Below, piece by piece: positions 16,843 through 27,349 of a DNA stretch of 44,869 nucleotides. The notes beneath the pieces were generated by a model. It was not told the DNA's origin. It saw only the letters and a program-made list of their open reading frames with translations, and ran no database searches. How positions within the stretch are numbered: the first letter of the stretch is position 1; each line of letters opens with the position of its first letter. The stretch spans positions 1-44,869 of the forward strand of contig NZ_LRRB01000187.1 in the NCBI RefSeq assembly GCF_001646865.1, given 5' to 3'. A program made the translations under genes and the position numbers. The DNA comes from Aldersonia kunmingensis (GTDB taxonomy: Bacteria; Actinomycetota; Actinomycetes; Mycobacteriales; Mycobacteriaceae).

Positions 16843-17445
16843 ATGTCCGTTTCGCAGGACAGGAGTGTCGAGGACGACTACTCGGATGCACGGTTCGCCG
16901 GGCAGCGGTGGAGTGATCGCCTGTTCGACCGCGCCTGCTTCCGGGAGGCCGACCTGTCCGGGCTGCGCACCCACCGAGTGGTGTTCGTCGACTGCGATTT
17001 CACCGGTGCCGATTTGAGCGGCTCGCGGCATCTCGATTCCACCTTCCGGCGCTGTATATTCGTCGGAACAACGTTGTGGCACAGCATGTTTCGCAATTGC
17101 TCGATGCGCGGCTCGGAGTTCCGGGATTGCCGGATGCGGCCGATCGAGTTCGAGGGCGTGGATTTCACCATGGCAACACTGCGCGGGGCGAACCTGCGTG
17201 GCGCGGAACTATCCGATTGCCGGTTCCGTGAGACCAGCCTGGTGCAGGCCGATCTGCGTGGCGCGGAGCTGCAGTCGGTGGACATGCACGGCGCGCGCAC
17301 AGCGGGTATCCGGCTCGAGTTCGCCGATCTGCGTGGCGCGCATGTCGACCCGCAACTGTGGGTGGACGCGATGCTGACGCACGCGCGGATCGAACCGGCC
17401 CAGGCCGGTGCCTACGCCACTGCACACGGACTCGAGGTCGACTGA
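16843..17445 (+). CDS. mfpA: MfpA-type pentapeptide repeat protein
   Basis: A 200-residue pentapeptide repeat protein. From about residue 30 nearly every fifth residue is Leu or Phe, followed by small or polar residues ([30 protein letters not shown]). Whole segments recall mycobacterial MfpA (Rv3361c), e.g. [33 protein letters not shown] and VDPQLW. MfpA forms a right-handed beta-helix that mimics DNA and binds gyrase, and is linked to fluoroquinolone susceptibility. In mycobacteria it ends a GTPase conservon (mfpEDCB). Here none of those genes precedes it. folD begins 49 bases downstream on the same strand. Confidence 0.85.
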   Translation: MSVSQDRSVEDDYSDARFAGQRWSDRLFDRACFREADLSGLRTHRVVFVDCDFTGADLSGSRHLDSTFRRCIFVGTTLWHSMFRNCSMRGSEFRDCRMRPIEFEGVDFTMATLRGANLRGAELSDCRFRETSLVQADLRGAELQSVDMHGARTAGIRLEFADLRGAHVDPQLWVDAMLTHARIEPAQAGAYATAHGLEVD

Positions 17446-17494
17446 CCAGGCGTCTTCGTCCGGGTGCTCGGGGACGTCTGGAACAATCGGCACC

Positions 17495-18391
17495 GTGACC
17501 GAACCCGGCAGCTCTGCATCCACCGCAACCGCGACCATCCTTGACGGAAAGGCGACGCGCGACGAGATTTTCGTCGACCTCGCCGCGCGGGTAGCGAAAC
17601 TGCGCGAAGCCGGCATCACCCCCGGTCTCGGCACAGTGCTCGTCGGCGACGACCCCGGTTCGGCGGCCTACGTGCGGGGCAAGCACAACGACTGCGCCAA
17701 GGTCGGCATCACCTCGATCCGCCGCGACCTGCCCGCGAACGCCACGACCGAGCAGCTCAACGACACGATCGACGAGCTCAACGCCAACCCGGACTGCACC
17801 GGCTACATCGTGCAGCTTCCGCTGCCGCGCCACCTCGACGAGAACGCCGCACTCGAGCGCATCGATCCGGACAAGGACGCCGACGGTCTGCACCCGGTCA
17901 ATCTCGGCCGGCTGGTGCTCAACGAGGCGGCACCGCTGCCCTGCACCCCGCGCGGCATCGTGCACCTGCTGCGTCGCTACGAGATCCCGATCAACGGCGC
18001 TCACGTCGTGATCGTCGGCCGCGGCGTCACCGTGGGCCGCCCGCTCGGGCTGCTGCTCACCCGGCGCAGCGAGAACGCGACCGTCACGCTGTGCCACACC
18101 GGCACGCGTGACCTCGCCGCCGAGATCCGTCGTGCCGACATCGTCGTTGCCGCGGCCGGCGTCGCCGGTCTGATCACCGCGGACATGGTTCGCCCTGGCG
18201 CGGCCGTCCTCGATGTCGGTGTCAGCCGTGACGCGGACGGACAGCTGCGTGGCGACGTGGCCGCCGATGTCTACGACGTCGCCGGATTCGTTTCGCCCAA
18301 CCCGGGCGGCATCGGCCCCCTCACCCGGGCCTTCCTGCTCACGAACGTCGTCGAGCGCGCCGAGCGCGACCTGGCCGGAACCGCGAGTTGA
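17495..18391 (+). CDS. folD: Bifunctional methylenetetrahydrofolate dehydrogenase/cyclohydrolase
   Basis: Interconverts 5,10-methylene- and 10-formyl-tetrahydrofolate, supplying one-carbon units for purines and formyl-methionine. The protein is 298 residues from GTG 17495. Signature segments are [16 protein letters not shown] (catalytic Lys), [46 protein letters not shown] (NADP loop) and [16 protein letters not shown]. The frame is open to 17408, but the conserved sequence ([14 protein letters not shown]) begins shortly after the GTG. It overlaps the following membrane protein gene by four bases. Confidence 0.96.
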   Translation: MTEPGSSASTATATILDGKATRDEIFVDLAARVAKLREAGITPGLGTVLVGDDPGSAAYVRGKHNDCAKVGITSIRRDLPANATTEQLNDTIDELNANPDCTGYIVQLPLPRHLDENAALERIDPDKDADGLHPVNLGRLVLNEAAPLPCTPRGIVHLLRRYEIPINGAHVVIVGRGVTVGRPLGLLLTRRSENATVTLCHTGTRDLAAEIRRADIVVAAAGVAGLITADMVRPGAAVLDVGVSRDADGQLRGDVAADVYDVAGFVSPNPGGIGPLTRAFLLTNVVERAERDLAGTAS

Positions 18392-18663
18392 CCGCACGGC
18401 TGCGGGCGAACCTGCCGATGGTGGCCGTACTGGTCGTCATCGCGGTCGCGGCGGTGCTGGTGATGTGGGATCGCTGGCGGCGCGGCGCAACCGTGTTCGG
18501 CGTTGCCACCCTGCTTGCCGGGGCGTGCCGGCTCGTCCTGACCGATGACCAGGTCGGACTGCTCGCGGTACGCAGCCGTTCCTTCGACACCGCGGCGCTA
18601 CTCACTGTCGGCGCGGTCATCGTGGTGCTCGCGGCCTCTATCGACCCGCTCGGCAGCGGCTAG
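18388..18663 (+). CDS. DUF3017 small membrane protein
   Basis: A 91-residue protein with three hydrophobic helices ([35 protein letters not shown] and [15 protein letters not shown]). It corresponds to Rv3355c, next to folD in M. tuberculosis, and to the DUF3017 family. The TTG start overlaps the folD stop (TTGA), which indicates coupling; an internal ATG at residue 11 is less likely. No function is known. Confidence 0.8.
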   Translation: MTARLRANLPMVAVLVVIAVAAVLVMWDRWRRGATVFGVATLLAGACRLVLTDDQVGLLAVRSRSFDTAALLTVGAVIVVLAASIDPLGSG

Positions 18664-18683
18664 CGGACTGCTTTAACGAAAGC

Positions 18684-19835
18684 TCAGCGCCCGCTGATCC
18701 CAAGGCGGGCAAGCTCCATCGTCTGCTCGATCAATTTCGCAACCGGCTTCTCCTCGGTGAGGAACCCGTCGTGCCCGTCGTTCGAGGTAATGACCTCGAA
18801 CTTCTTGCAGTTCGGCAGGCAGTCGGCGATTTCCTGCACCGTGGACAACGGGTACAAGCGATCGGAATCGATGCCGGCGACGATGGTCGGCACAGGCGTC
18901 GATGCGAGCGCGGCGGGAACGCCGCCGCGGCCGCGGCCCACGTCGTGACGATTCAGCGCCTCGGTGAGCAGTACGTAGGTATGCGGGTCGAATCGGGAGA
19001 TCAGCTTCTTCGCCTGGTGGTCCAGGTAACTCTGCACCGCGTAGCGACCACCCACCTTCGGGTCTTCGCCGTCCTGCGCCGAGTTTTCGAAGCGGTGGTC
19101 GAGTTCGAACTCGGTGCGGTAGGTCAGGTGCGCGAAGCGGCGGGCAATGCCCAAACCGGTTTCGGGTGCACGACCGCTGCCGTGGTAATCCCCGCCCTGC
19201 CAGTCCGGATCGGCCTTGATGGCCGCGATCTGGGTGGTCTGAGTGCCGATCTGATCCGCAGTGGCTCGCGGGCCGACCGCGAGGATCAGCGCCGAGCCGA
19301 CGCGCTCGGGCTCGGTGATGATCCACTCGAGCACCCGCATGCCGCCCATCGAGCCGCCGACGAGGGAGGCGAGCCGCTCGATTCCGAGCACATCCATCAG
19401 GGCGACCTCGGCTGCGACCTGGTCACGAATGGAGATATGCGGGAACCGCGACCCCCACGGCTTGCCGTCGGGAGCCGGCGAACCCGGACCGGTGGTGCCG
19501 CGGCATCCACCGAGCACATTCGCGGCCAGGACACACCACTCGTCGGTGTCGATTGGCAGTCCTGGACCGACCATGCCTTCCCACCAACCCGGCGACGGGT
19601 GATCCGGACCGGCTGCGCCGATCACATGCGAATCACCCGTCAACGCGTGTTCGACCAGGACGACGTTGTCGCCGTTCGGCGACAACTCACCCCAGCGCTG
19701 CACCGCCAGCGTGACGTTTGGAATCACCTCTCCGGTCTCGACGGCAAGGTCGCCGATCGAAATGTGGCCGAGGGTTCCGTCTGGGGCGGGCAGTGCCGCC
19801 CCCGCCGGGAGGATGGAATTAAGCATGTTTGTCAC
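18684..19835 (-). CDS. metX: Homoserine O-acetyltransferase
   Basis: Acetylates homoserine with acetyl-CoA, the first committed step of methionine synthesis. The 383-residue alpha/beta hydrolase-fold enzyme has the nucleophile Ser162 in [14 protein letters not shown], the acid in [11 protein letters not shown] and the His in [24 protein letters not shown] is the family's oxyanion region. The GTG start lies two bases after the metY stop, so metY-metX is one operon controlled by the riboswitch leader upstream of metY. It is convergent with the DUF3017 gene. Confidence 0.96.
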   Translation of the reverse strand: MTNMLNSILPAGAALPAPDGTLGHISIGDLAVETGEVIPNVTLAVQRWGELSPNGDNVVLVEHALTGDSHVIGAAGPDHPSPGWWEGMVGPGLPIDTDEWCVLAANVLGGCRGTTGPGSPAPDGKPWGSRFPHISIRDQVAAEVALMDVLGIERLASLVGGSMGGMRVLEWIITEPERVGSALILAVGPRATADQIGTQTTQIAAIKADPDWQGGDYHGSGRAPETGLGIARRFAHLTYRTEFELDHRFENSAQDGEDPKVGGRYAVQSYLDHQAKKLISRFDPHTYVLLTEALNRHDVGRGRGGVPAALASTPVPTIVAGIDSDRLYPLSTVQEIADCLPNCKKFEVITSNDGHDGFLTEEKPVAKLIEQTMELARLGISGR

Positions 19836-19837
19836 TC

Positions 19838-21184
19838 TCAGGAAGTCGCCGCGGCGAATCCAGCCTCGAGGTCGGCGATGATGTCATCGATTCCCTCGAT
19901 TCCAACAGCCAGGCGGACGAGCCCCGGCGTGACTCCGGAGGCTAGCTGTTCGTCGGGTGTCAACTGCGAGTGGGTTGTGGACGCGGGGTGGATGACAAGC
20001 GAGCGCACGTCACCGATGTTAGCGACATGGCTGTGGAGGCTGAGGGCGTCCACGAAACGTTTGCCCGCATCGATACCACCTGCCAGCTCGAACGCGACGA
20101 TCGCACCTGCTCCGCGCGGGGCGATGGTTCTCCCGAGCTCGTACCACTGCGAGGACGGAAGCCCGGCGTACGCGACCGACGTGACCGCCGGGTGCGCCTC
20201 CAGGTACTCCGCGACCGCCTTGGCATTGCTGACGTGCCGTTCGATGCGCAGGCTCAGGGTCTCGAGGCCCTGGCTGATCAGGAACGCGTTGAACGGCGAG
20301 ATCGCCGATCCAAGGTCGCGGAGCAGCTGCACCCGCGCCTTCAACGCGTAGGCCGGCGCGCCGAGGTCCGCGAACACAACACCGTGGTAGCTCGGGTCCG
20401 GCGTGGTGAAACCGGGGAAGCGGGAGTTGCCCTCCGCGTCGGTCACCGTCCAGTCGAACGTGCCGCCGTCCACCAGCACACCGGCGATCGCGGAGCCGTG
20501 GCCACCGAGATACTTCGTGGCCGAGTGCACGACGATGTCGGCGCCATGGGCGAATGGCTGGATCAGGTACGGCGTCGCCACCGTGTTGTCCACGATGAGC
20601 GGCACACCGGCCGCGTGCGCGACCGCGCTGACACCGGGGATATCGAGGATGTCGTTCTTCGGATTGGAAATGGTCTCCGCGAAGAACAACTTCGTGTTCG
20701 GCCGGACCGCGGCCTTCCAGCTCTCGAGATCGTCCGGGTCCTCGACGAACGACACCTCGATACCGAGCTTGGGCAGCGTGTAGTGGAACAGGTTGTACGT
20801 ACCGCCATACAGGCGCGGGCTGGAAACGAGGTGGTCACCGGCGTTGGCGATGTTGAGGATCGCGAAGGTCTCCGCGGCCTGTCCCGAGGACAGCAGCAGG
20901 GCAGCCACGCCCCCTTCGAGTGCGGCGACGCGCTGCTCAACGGCGTCCTGGGTGGGGTTCATGATGCGCGTGTAGATGTTGCCGGGCTCGGCGAGTCCGA
21001 ACAGCGCCGCGGCGTGATCGGTGCTGTTGAAGGTGTAGGACGTCGTCTGGTAGATCGGCAACGCACGAGCATTGGTGGCGCCGTCTGGGATTTGACCCAC
21101 GTGAATCTGCTTGGTCTCGAACGACCAGCTTGCGGCCGGAGCGATGAGGTCTTCGGGCAGGTTCAGGTCGGCGTTTTCGGGCAT
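19838..21184 (-). CDS. metY: O-acetylhomoserine sulfhydrylase (PLP enzyme)
   Basis: Converts O-acetylhomoserine plus sulfide into homocysteine. The 448-residue protein is a Cys/Met-metabolism PLP enzyme. The Schiff-base Lys224 is in [11 protein letters not shown], the cofactor aspartate in [12 protein letters not shown], and [10 protein letters not shown] binds the phosphate. The length (~445, with an insertion after the lysine) fits MetY rather than the ~390-residue cystathionine enzymes. It corresponds to Rv3340, annotated metC. The ATG has a GGAG ribosome site. Upstream are a SAM-IV riboswitch and a Cys-Cys leader ORF. Confidence 0.94.
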   Translation of the reverse strand: MPENADLNLPEDLIAPAASWSFETKQIHVGQIPDGATNARALPIYQTTSYTFNSTDHAAALFGLAEPGNIYTRIMNPTQDAVEQRVAALEGGVAALLLSSGQAAETFAILNIANAGDHLVSSPRLYGGTYNLFHYTLPKLGIEVSFVEDPDDLESWKAAVRPNTKLFFAETISNPKNDILDIPGVSAVAHAAGVPLIVDNTVATPYLIQPFAHGADIVVHSATKYLGGHGSAIAGVLVDGGTFDWTVTDAEGNSRFPGFTTPDPSYHGVVFADLGAPAYALKARVQLLRDLGSAISPFNAFLISQGLETLSLRIERHVSNAKAVAEYLEAHPAVTSVAYAGLPSSQWYELGRTIAPRGAGAIVAFELAGGIDAGKRFVDALSLHSHVANIGDVRSLVIHPASTTHSQLTPDEQLASGVTPGLVRLAVGIEGIDDIIADLEAGFAAATS

Positions 21185-21233
21185 GACAATCTCCGCTGCT
21201 GTGAGAGTGAGGTGAAAGGAAGGCTGGGCTCGA

Positions 21234-21254
21234 TCAGCGGCGACAACAACTCAT
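21234..21254 (-). CDS. Leader peptide MSCCRR, putative cysteine attenuator
   Basis: A six-codon ORF, ATG AGT TGT TGT CGC CGC TGA, preceded at seven bases by GGAGG. It ends 49 bases before metY and lies downstream of the SAM-IV aptamer. Tandem Cys codons in short leader ORFs act as cysteine-responsive attenuators of sulfur genes in mycobacteria; here the downstream enzyme uses sulfide. Ribosome stalling when Cys-tRNA is scarce could expose the metY ribosome site. Function is inferred. Confidence 0.65.
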   Translation of the reverse strand: MSCCRR

Positions 21255-21266
21255 TGGACTACCTCC

Positions 21267-21296
21267 GTCGGGGTTTGGTCCGTCCCGACACGGACC
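21267..21296 (-). promoter_or_regulatory. Expression-platform hairpin of the metYX leader
   Basis: GGTCCGT and ACGGACC (21277-21283, 21290-21296) form a perfect 7-bp stem. Its hexaloop (21284-21289) is fully complementary to 21267-21272, next to the leader-ORF ribosome site. Two exclusive or pseudoknotted folds are therefore possible between the aptamer and the MSCCRR ORF. Confidence 0.5.
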
Positions 21297-21314
21297 GCGC
21301 TTGCTATCTGATGG

Positions 21315-21420
21315 GAAGTGCTCTTACCCACCGAACAACCAGGTCATCACCCGGAGCACCCCACCGCGGATGGAGGGTTGCCGACCAGCGAGCCGGGGCT
21401 TGGCGCTGATGCTCATGACC
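21315..21420 (-). ncRNA. SAM-IV riboswitch
   Basis: Minus-strand sequence begins GGTCATGAGCATCAGCG, continues CAAGCCCCGGCTCGCTG, CGGCAACCCTCC, CGCGGTGGGGTGCTCCGGG and closes with GATGACC. The outer helix pairs 21415-21420 with 21342-21347. These blocks match the SAM-IV aptamer found in actinobacteria, which binds S-adenosylmethionine and turns off methionine genes. The 3' boundary is approximate and includes the GGTGGGTAAGAGC segment. The target is the metY-metX operon. Confidence 0.92.
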
Positions 21421-21427
21421 TCCGCGC

Positions 21428-21456
21428 AGTCTAACCATCTGTCGTTCCCAACGTAA
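21428..21456 (-). promoter_or_regulatory. Putative metYX promoter
   Basis: On the minus strand, TTACGT (21451-21456), 17 bases, TAGACT (21428-21433). Transcription would start just before the riboswitch. The rest of the gap up to icd (21457-21729) showed no other clear element besides short inverted repeats. Confidence 0.45.
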
Positions 21457-21729
21457 TAACCATCGAGGCGGGGCCGAGGATTGGTAACACTGCACCTCGA
21501 GCGATACCGAAGTAGGCTCGAGTTCCCTAATTGCGATTAGTGAGCAGGGATGCTGCAATGCGCCCGAGCGGGTCGCTCCAATGTCTTCGGGTGACGCCTG
21601 CTACACCGCGCGAAAAGCTGTAGTACTACGTTGTCTGTTGACGGCTGCGACCTCTTACAAGGGGGTCCCGCGCGGCCGGATGCGAGGGAACCTTCCTCTG
21701 CAACGAATCCAGGAGGACGCGAAGCACCC

Positions 21730-22947
21730 ATGACCAAGATCAAGGTCGAAGGCACGGTCGTTGAGCTCGATGGCGACGAGATGACTCGGATCATCTGGCA
21801 GTTCATCAAGGACAAGCTGATCCACCCGTACCTCGACGTAAACCTCGAGTACTACGACCTGGGCATCGAGCACCGCGACGCCACCGACGACCAGGTCACG
21901 ATCGACGCCGCTGAGGCCATCAAGCGCCACGGCGTCGGGGTCAAGTGCGCGACGATCACGCCGGACGAGGCGCGCGTCGAAGAGTTCGGCCTGAAGAAGA
22001 TGTACCGGTCCCCGAACGGGACCATCCGCAACATTCTCGGCGGCACCATCTTCCGCGCCCCGATCATCATCTCCAACGTGCCGCGTCTGGTTCCGGGTTG
22101 GACGAAGCCGATCATCATCGGCCGTCACGCCTTCGGTGACCAGTACCGCGCCACGGACATGAAGGTCTACGAGGCCGGCACCGTCACGCTCACCTTCACC
22201 CCGGAAGACGGCGGCGAGCCGATCGTTCACGAGGTCGTGAAGATGCCGGAAGACGGCGGCGTGCTGATGGGCATGTACAACTTCAAGTCGTCGATCATCG
22301 ACTTCGCACGGGCCTCGCTCAACTACGGCCTGCAGCAGAACTACCCGGTGTACATGTCGACGAAGAACACCATCCTGAAGGCCTACGACGGCATGTTCAA
22401 GGACACCTTCCAGGAAATCTACGAGACCGAGTTCAAGGCCGAGTTCGACGCCGCGGGCCTGACCTACGAGCACCGGCTCATCGACGACATGGTCGCTTCC
22501 TCCATGAAGTGGGAGGGCGGCTACGTCTGGGCGTGCAAGAACTACGACGGCGACGTGCAGTCCGACACCGTGGCGCAGGGCTTCGGCTCGCTGGGCCTGA
22601 TGACCTCGGTGCTGCTGACCCCGGACGGCAAGACCTGTGAGGCCGAGGCTGCGCACGGCACGGTGACCCGGCACTACCGGCAGCACCAGCAGGGCAAGCC
22701 GACCTCGACGAACCCGATCGCGTCGATCTTCGCGTGGACGCGTGGACTCGAGCACCGCGGCAAGCTGGACAACAACCCCGAGCTGATCGGCTTCTCGCAG
22801 GCACTCGAGGATGTCGTCATCAAGACCGTCGAGGGCGGCCAGATGACCAAGGACCTCGCGCTGCTCGTCGGCGGAGACCAGGGCTACCTGACCACCGAGG
22901 AGTTCCTCGGCGCGCTCGACGAGAACCTCGCGAAGGCGCTCGCCTAA
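21730..22947 (+). CDS. icd: NADP-dependent isocitrate dehydrogenase
   Basis: Oxidatively decarboxylates isocitrate to 2-oxoglutarate in the citric acid cycle. The 405-residue length and blocks such as [68 protein letters not shown] and [15 protein letters not shown] identify the eukaryote-like homodimeric type (Rv3339c icd1). ATG 21730 has AGGAGG about 13 bases upstream. The frame is open further back, but the family starts at MTKIKV. A strong terminator follows. Confidence 0.97.
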   Translation: MTKIKVEGTVVELDGDEMTRIIWQFIKDKLIHPYLDVNLEYYDLGIEHRDATDDQVTIDAAEAIKRHGVGVKCATITPDEARVEEFGLKKMYRSPNGTIRNILGGTIFRAPIIISNVPRLVPGWTKPIIIGRHAFGDQYRATDMKVYEAGTVTLTFTPEDGGEPIVHEVVKMPEDGGVLMGMYNFKSSIIDFARASLNYGLQQNYPVYMSTKNTILKAYDGMFKDTFQEIYETEFKAEFDAAGLTYEHRLIDDMVASSMKWEGGYVWACKNYDGDVQSDTVAQGFGSLGLMTSVLLTPDGKTCEAEAAHGTVTRHYRQHQQGKPTSTNPIASIFAWTRGLEHRGKLDNNPELIGFSQALEDVVIKTVEGGQMTKDLALLVGGDQGYLTTEEFLGALDENLAKALA

Positions 22948-22959
22948 AAAGTTCGAACC

Positions 22960-23004
22960 AAAAGCGAGTGCGCACCGTCATTGCGGCGGTGCGCACTCGC
23001 TTTT
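22960..23004 (+). terminator. Rho-independent terminator of icd
   Basis: A perfect 18-bp stem (AAAAGCGAGTGCGCACCG against its complement) with a 9-base loop, ending in TTTT. It starts 12 bases after the icd stop. The A-rich left arm also makes it usable in reverse. Confidence 0.92.
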
Positions 23005-23067
23005 GTCTTCGGTGCGCCGGTGCGGTGACAGAGTTCACGAACCGATCAGGGAAGCACGCGCGGGGAC

Positions 23068-24345
23068 ATGTTGTTAGCCCAAGGCGTGACCGAAACCGTG
23101 CAGCAGGAGTCGACGCAGGAGCAGCAGCACGCGCAGTCCGCCGGGTCCGGCTGGCACAAACGCGCGATGGTCGCCCTGGCGCTCGGTGGTTTCGGTATCG
23201 GTACGACCGAGTTCGTCGCGATGGGCCTGCTGCCCGATATCGCCGGTGATCTGAGCATTTCCGAGCCGACCGCCGGCTACGTCATCTCCGCCTACGCGCT
23301 CGGTGTCGTCGTCGGTGCTCCGCTCATCGCCGCACTGACGGCCCGCGTCCCGCGCAAGGTGCTGCTCGTGGCGTTGATGGTCGCGTTCACGATCGGCAAT
23401 GCCGCGACGGTGTTCGCGCCCAGCTACGGTGCGCTCGTCGCGTCGCGGTTCATCGCCGGTCTGCCGCACGGCGCCTACTTCGGTGTGGCCGGGCTCGCCG
23501 CAGCGTCACTTGCTCCGGCAGGCAAACGAGCCAAGTCGATCGCGCTCGTGATGCTCGGCCTCAGCGTCGCCAACGTGATCGGCGTTCCCACTGCCGCGTG
23601 GGCCGGTCAGCACTTCGGCTGGCGTGCCGCGTTCGGGATTGTCACGGTGATCGGCGTCGTCACGGTGGCCGCTCTGTGGCGCTTCGTGCCGCAATTGCAC
23701 GGCTTCCGTGTGACCAACCCCGCCACCGAGCTCGGGGCACTGCGCCGCAGCCAGGTGTGGTTCACCCTCGCCATCGGCACGGTCGGCTTCGGCGGCATGT
23801 TCGCGGTCTACACCTACGTGGCTACGACGCTCACCGACGTCTCCGGGCTGTCGGCGAGTGTGGTGCCGCTGGTCCTGATGATCTACGGCGTCGGCATGGT
23901 GGTCGGCAACCTGCTCGGCGGATGGATCGCCGACCGCGCGCTGATCCCCGGCCTGTACGCCGTGCTCGCGGCGCTCATCGTCGTACTCGGCGTCTTCGTC
24001 GTTGCGGCACACAACCCGATCGCCGCGATTGTGGTCCTCTTCGCCATCGCGGTTACCGGCACCGCGCTCGTACCCGGATTGCAGACGCGGCTGATGGACG
24101 TCGCCGCGGATGCGCAGACGCTTGCCGCTTCGCTGAACCACGCCGCGCTCAATATCGCCAACGCCGGCGGCGCGTGGCTGGGCGGTCTGGTCATCGCCGC
24201 CGGTCTCGGCTACACCGCACCGGCAGCGGTCGGCGCGCTGCTCGCGGTCGCGGGACTAGTGGTCCTCGCCATTGCGACGCGTGGCTCGCGCCGGGAAGTA
24301 GGAGCGGAGCCTGCGGAGCGACCGAGCGTCGGTGCCGCCCGATAG
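23068..24345 (+). CDS. MFS drug/sugar efflux transporter (DHA1, AraJ/Cml type)
   Basis: A 425-residue major facilitator with 12 predicted membrane helices. The first is MVALALGGFGIGTTEFVAMGLLPDIA, the motif typical of the AraJ/chloramphenicol-efflux branch. The loop 2-3 motif is degenerate (ALTARVPRKVLL). Loop helices with ASRFIAGLPHGAYFGVAG fit the same branch. The N-terminus is Gln/Glu-rich (TVQQESTQEQQHAQ). ATG 23068 is used, with GTG further on as an alternative. The cargo is unknown. There is no counterpart between icd1 and trpS in the M. tuberculosis order as I recall it. Confidence 0.87.
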   Translation: MLLAQGVTETVQQESTQEQQHAQSAGSGWHKRAMVALALGGFGIGTTEFVAMGLLPDIAGDLSISEPTAGYVISAYALGVVVGAPLIAALTARVPRKVLLVALMVAFTIGNAATVFAPSYGALVASRFIAGLPHGAYFGVAGLAAASLAPAGKRAKSIALVMLGLSVANVIGVPTAAWAGQHFGWRAAFGIVTVIGVVTVAALWRFVPQLHGFRVTNPATELGALRRSQVWFTLAIGTVGFGGMFAVYTYVATTLTDVSGLSASVVPLVLMIYGVGMVVGNLLGGWIADRALIPGLYAVLAALIVVLGVFVVAAHNPIAAIVVLFAIAVTGTALVPGLQTRLMDVAADAQTLAASLNHAALNIANAGGAWLGGLVIAAGLGYTAPAAVGALLAVAGLVVLAIATRGSRREVGAEPAERPSVGAAR

Positions 24346-24348
24346 GGT
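24343..24348 (+). promoter_or_regulatory. Putative −10 element of xthA
   Basis: TAGGGT lies eight bases before GTG 24357 and overlaps the stop codon of the MFS gene. It fits a leaderless transcript. Confidence 0.45.
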
Positions 24349-24356
24349 TTGCGACC

Positions 24357-26223
<1,867 letters not shown>

Positions 26224-26267
26224 CGAGGACTCAGCCCCGAAAGGGCGACGAGGACTCACCCCGAAAG
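26224..26267 (+). repeat. Short tandem repeat after trpS
   Basis: CGAGGACTCA-(G)-CCCCGAAAG occurs twice, at 26224-26243 and 26249-26267, directly behind the trpS stop. No coding role was found. Confidence 0.6.
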
Positions 26268-26328
26268 TCGGGCGCGGAACCCGGAAGGGTGATGCGCCAT
26301 TCCCGACATCAAGGCGACGCTGCAGCGG

Positions 26329-27312
26329 GTGCGGCAACGGCCATGGATCGATCATGTGCTGCGGGCGTGGGAGCGGTACCAGAACCAGCGCGGTGACCAT
26401 TACGCGGCCGGCATCACCTACTTCACCGTTCTCGCGCTGTTTCCGCTGCTGATGGTCGGCTTTGCCGTCGCGGGATTCGTCCTCGCCGGCAACCCGGAAT
26501 TGCTCACCGAGGCGCAGGACAAGATCGTCGAGAACGCGCCGGGCAACATGGGCGACCAGCTCAACGACATCATCGATCAAGCGATCGCAGCGCGCGCGAC
26601 CGTCGGTGTGCTCGGCCTGCTGGTCGCGCTCTACGCCGGGCTGGGCTGGGTGAACAACTTGCGCGCCGCGCTGACCGAGCAGTGGGATCAGCAGCACGAA
26701 CAAGGCAACTGGATCAGGACGAAGATCTCCGATCTCGGGGCGCTCATCGGACTCGGTATCGCGCTGATCGTGTCGTTCGGCGTCGCCGCGGTCGGTTCCG
26801 GAAGCCTGCTGCGGCAGGTGCTCGAATGGCTGAATCTCGAGGATGCGCCGGGGGTTGGCGTCACCTTCCGAGTGCTCAGCATTGTCGTCGGCATCATGGC
26901 GTCATGGGCGGTGATGGTCTGGGTGATTGCCCGGCTGCCGCGCGAACCGGTGACCTTCCGGAGTGCCGCGCGGGCCGCGCTGATCGCTGCGGTCGGATTC
27001 GAGGTGTTCAAACAGTTCGGCGTGATCTATCTGAACATCGTGCTGCGCGGTCCGGCCGGTATCGCCTTCGGACCGATCATCGGCATCATGGTCTTCGCCT
27101 ACTTCACCTCGCGGATCATCCTGTTCGCGACAGCGTGGGCGGCGACGGCTCAGGAGAATCTGGCCATGGCCCCGGTGCCGCCACCGTCGGGCGCGGTGAT
27201 TTCGCCGCGGCTCGCGGTCCGGGGTGGACCTTCGGTGGCCGGAGGGGTTGCGCTGGTGGGAGCAGGTGCGCTTGCCGCACTCGGGCTCTCGGGACTACGC
27301 CGAAAGAAGTAG
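26329..27312 (+). CDS. YihY/BrkB-family inner membrane protein
   Basis: A 327-residue membrane protein of the YihY/virulence factor BrkB family (Rv3335c position). Typical are GDHYAAGITYFTVLALFPLLM, VGVLGLLVALYAGLGWVNNLRAAL, a helix-rich middle, and PAGIAFGPIIGIMVFAYFTSRIILFATAWAA read in parts near residues 240-275. Six membrane helices are expected. The function is not established. The first standard start is GTG 26329. The frame continues upstream to a possible ATT start at 26299 (IPDIKATLQR), so ten more residues may belong to the protein. Confidence 0.87.
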   Translation: MRQRPWIDHVLRAWERYQNQRGDHYAAGITYFTVLALFPLLMVGFAVAGFVLAGNPELLTEAQDKIVENAPGNMGDQLNDIIDQAIAARATVGVLGLLVALYAGLGWVNNLRAALTEQWDQQHEQGNWIRTKISDLGALIGLGIALIVSFGVAAVGSGSLLRQVLEWLNLEDAPGVGVTFRVLSIVVGIMASWAVMVWVIARLPREPVTFRSAARAALIAAVGFEVFKQFGVIYLNIVLRGPAGIAFGPIIGIMVFAYFTSRIILFATAWAATAQENLAMAPVPPPSGAVISPRLAVRGGPSVAGGVALVGAGALAALGLSGLRRKK

Positions 27313-27349
27313 CCCTGGCGCGGAGCCCGCGGAGCGCCTACGTGCTCTG

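Noticed and set aside
22951-22959. TTCGAA as possible LexA half-site after icd
   Set aside because: Only a single short palindrome without the second arm and located at a gene end before a terminator.
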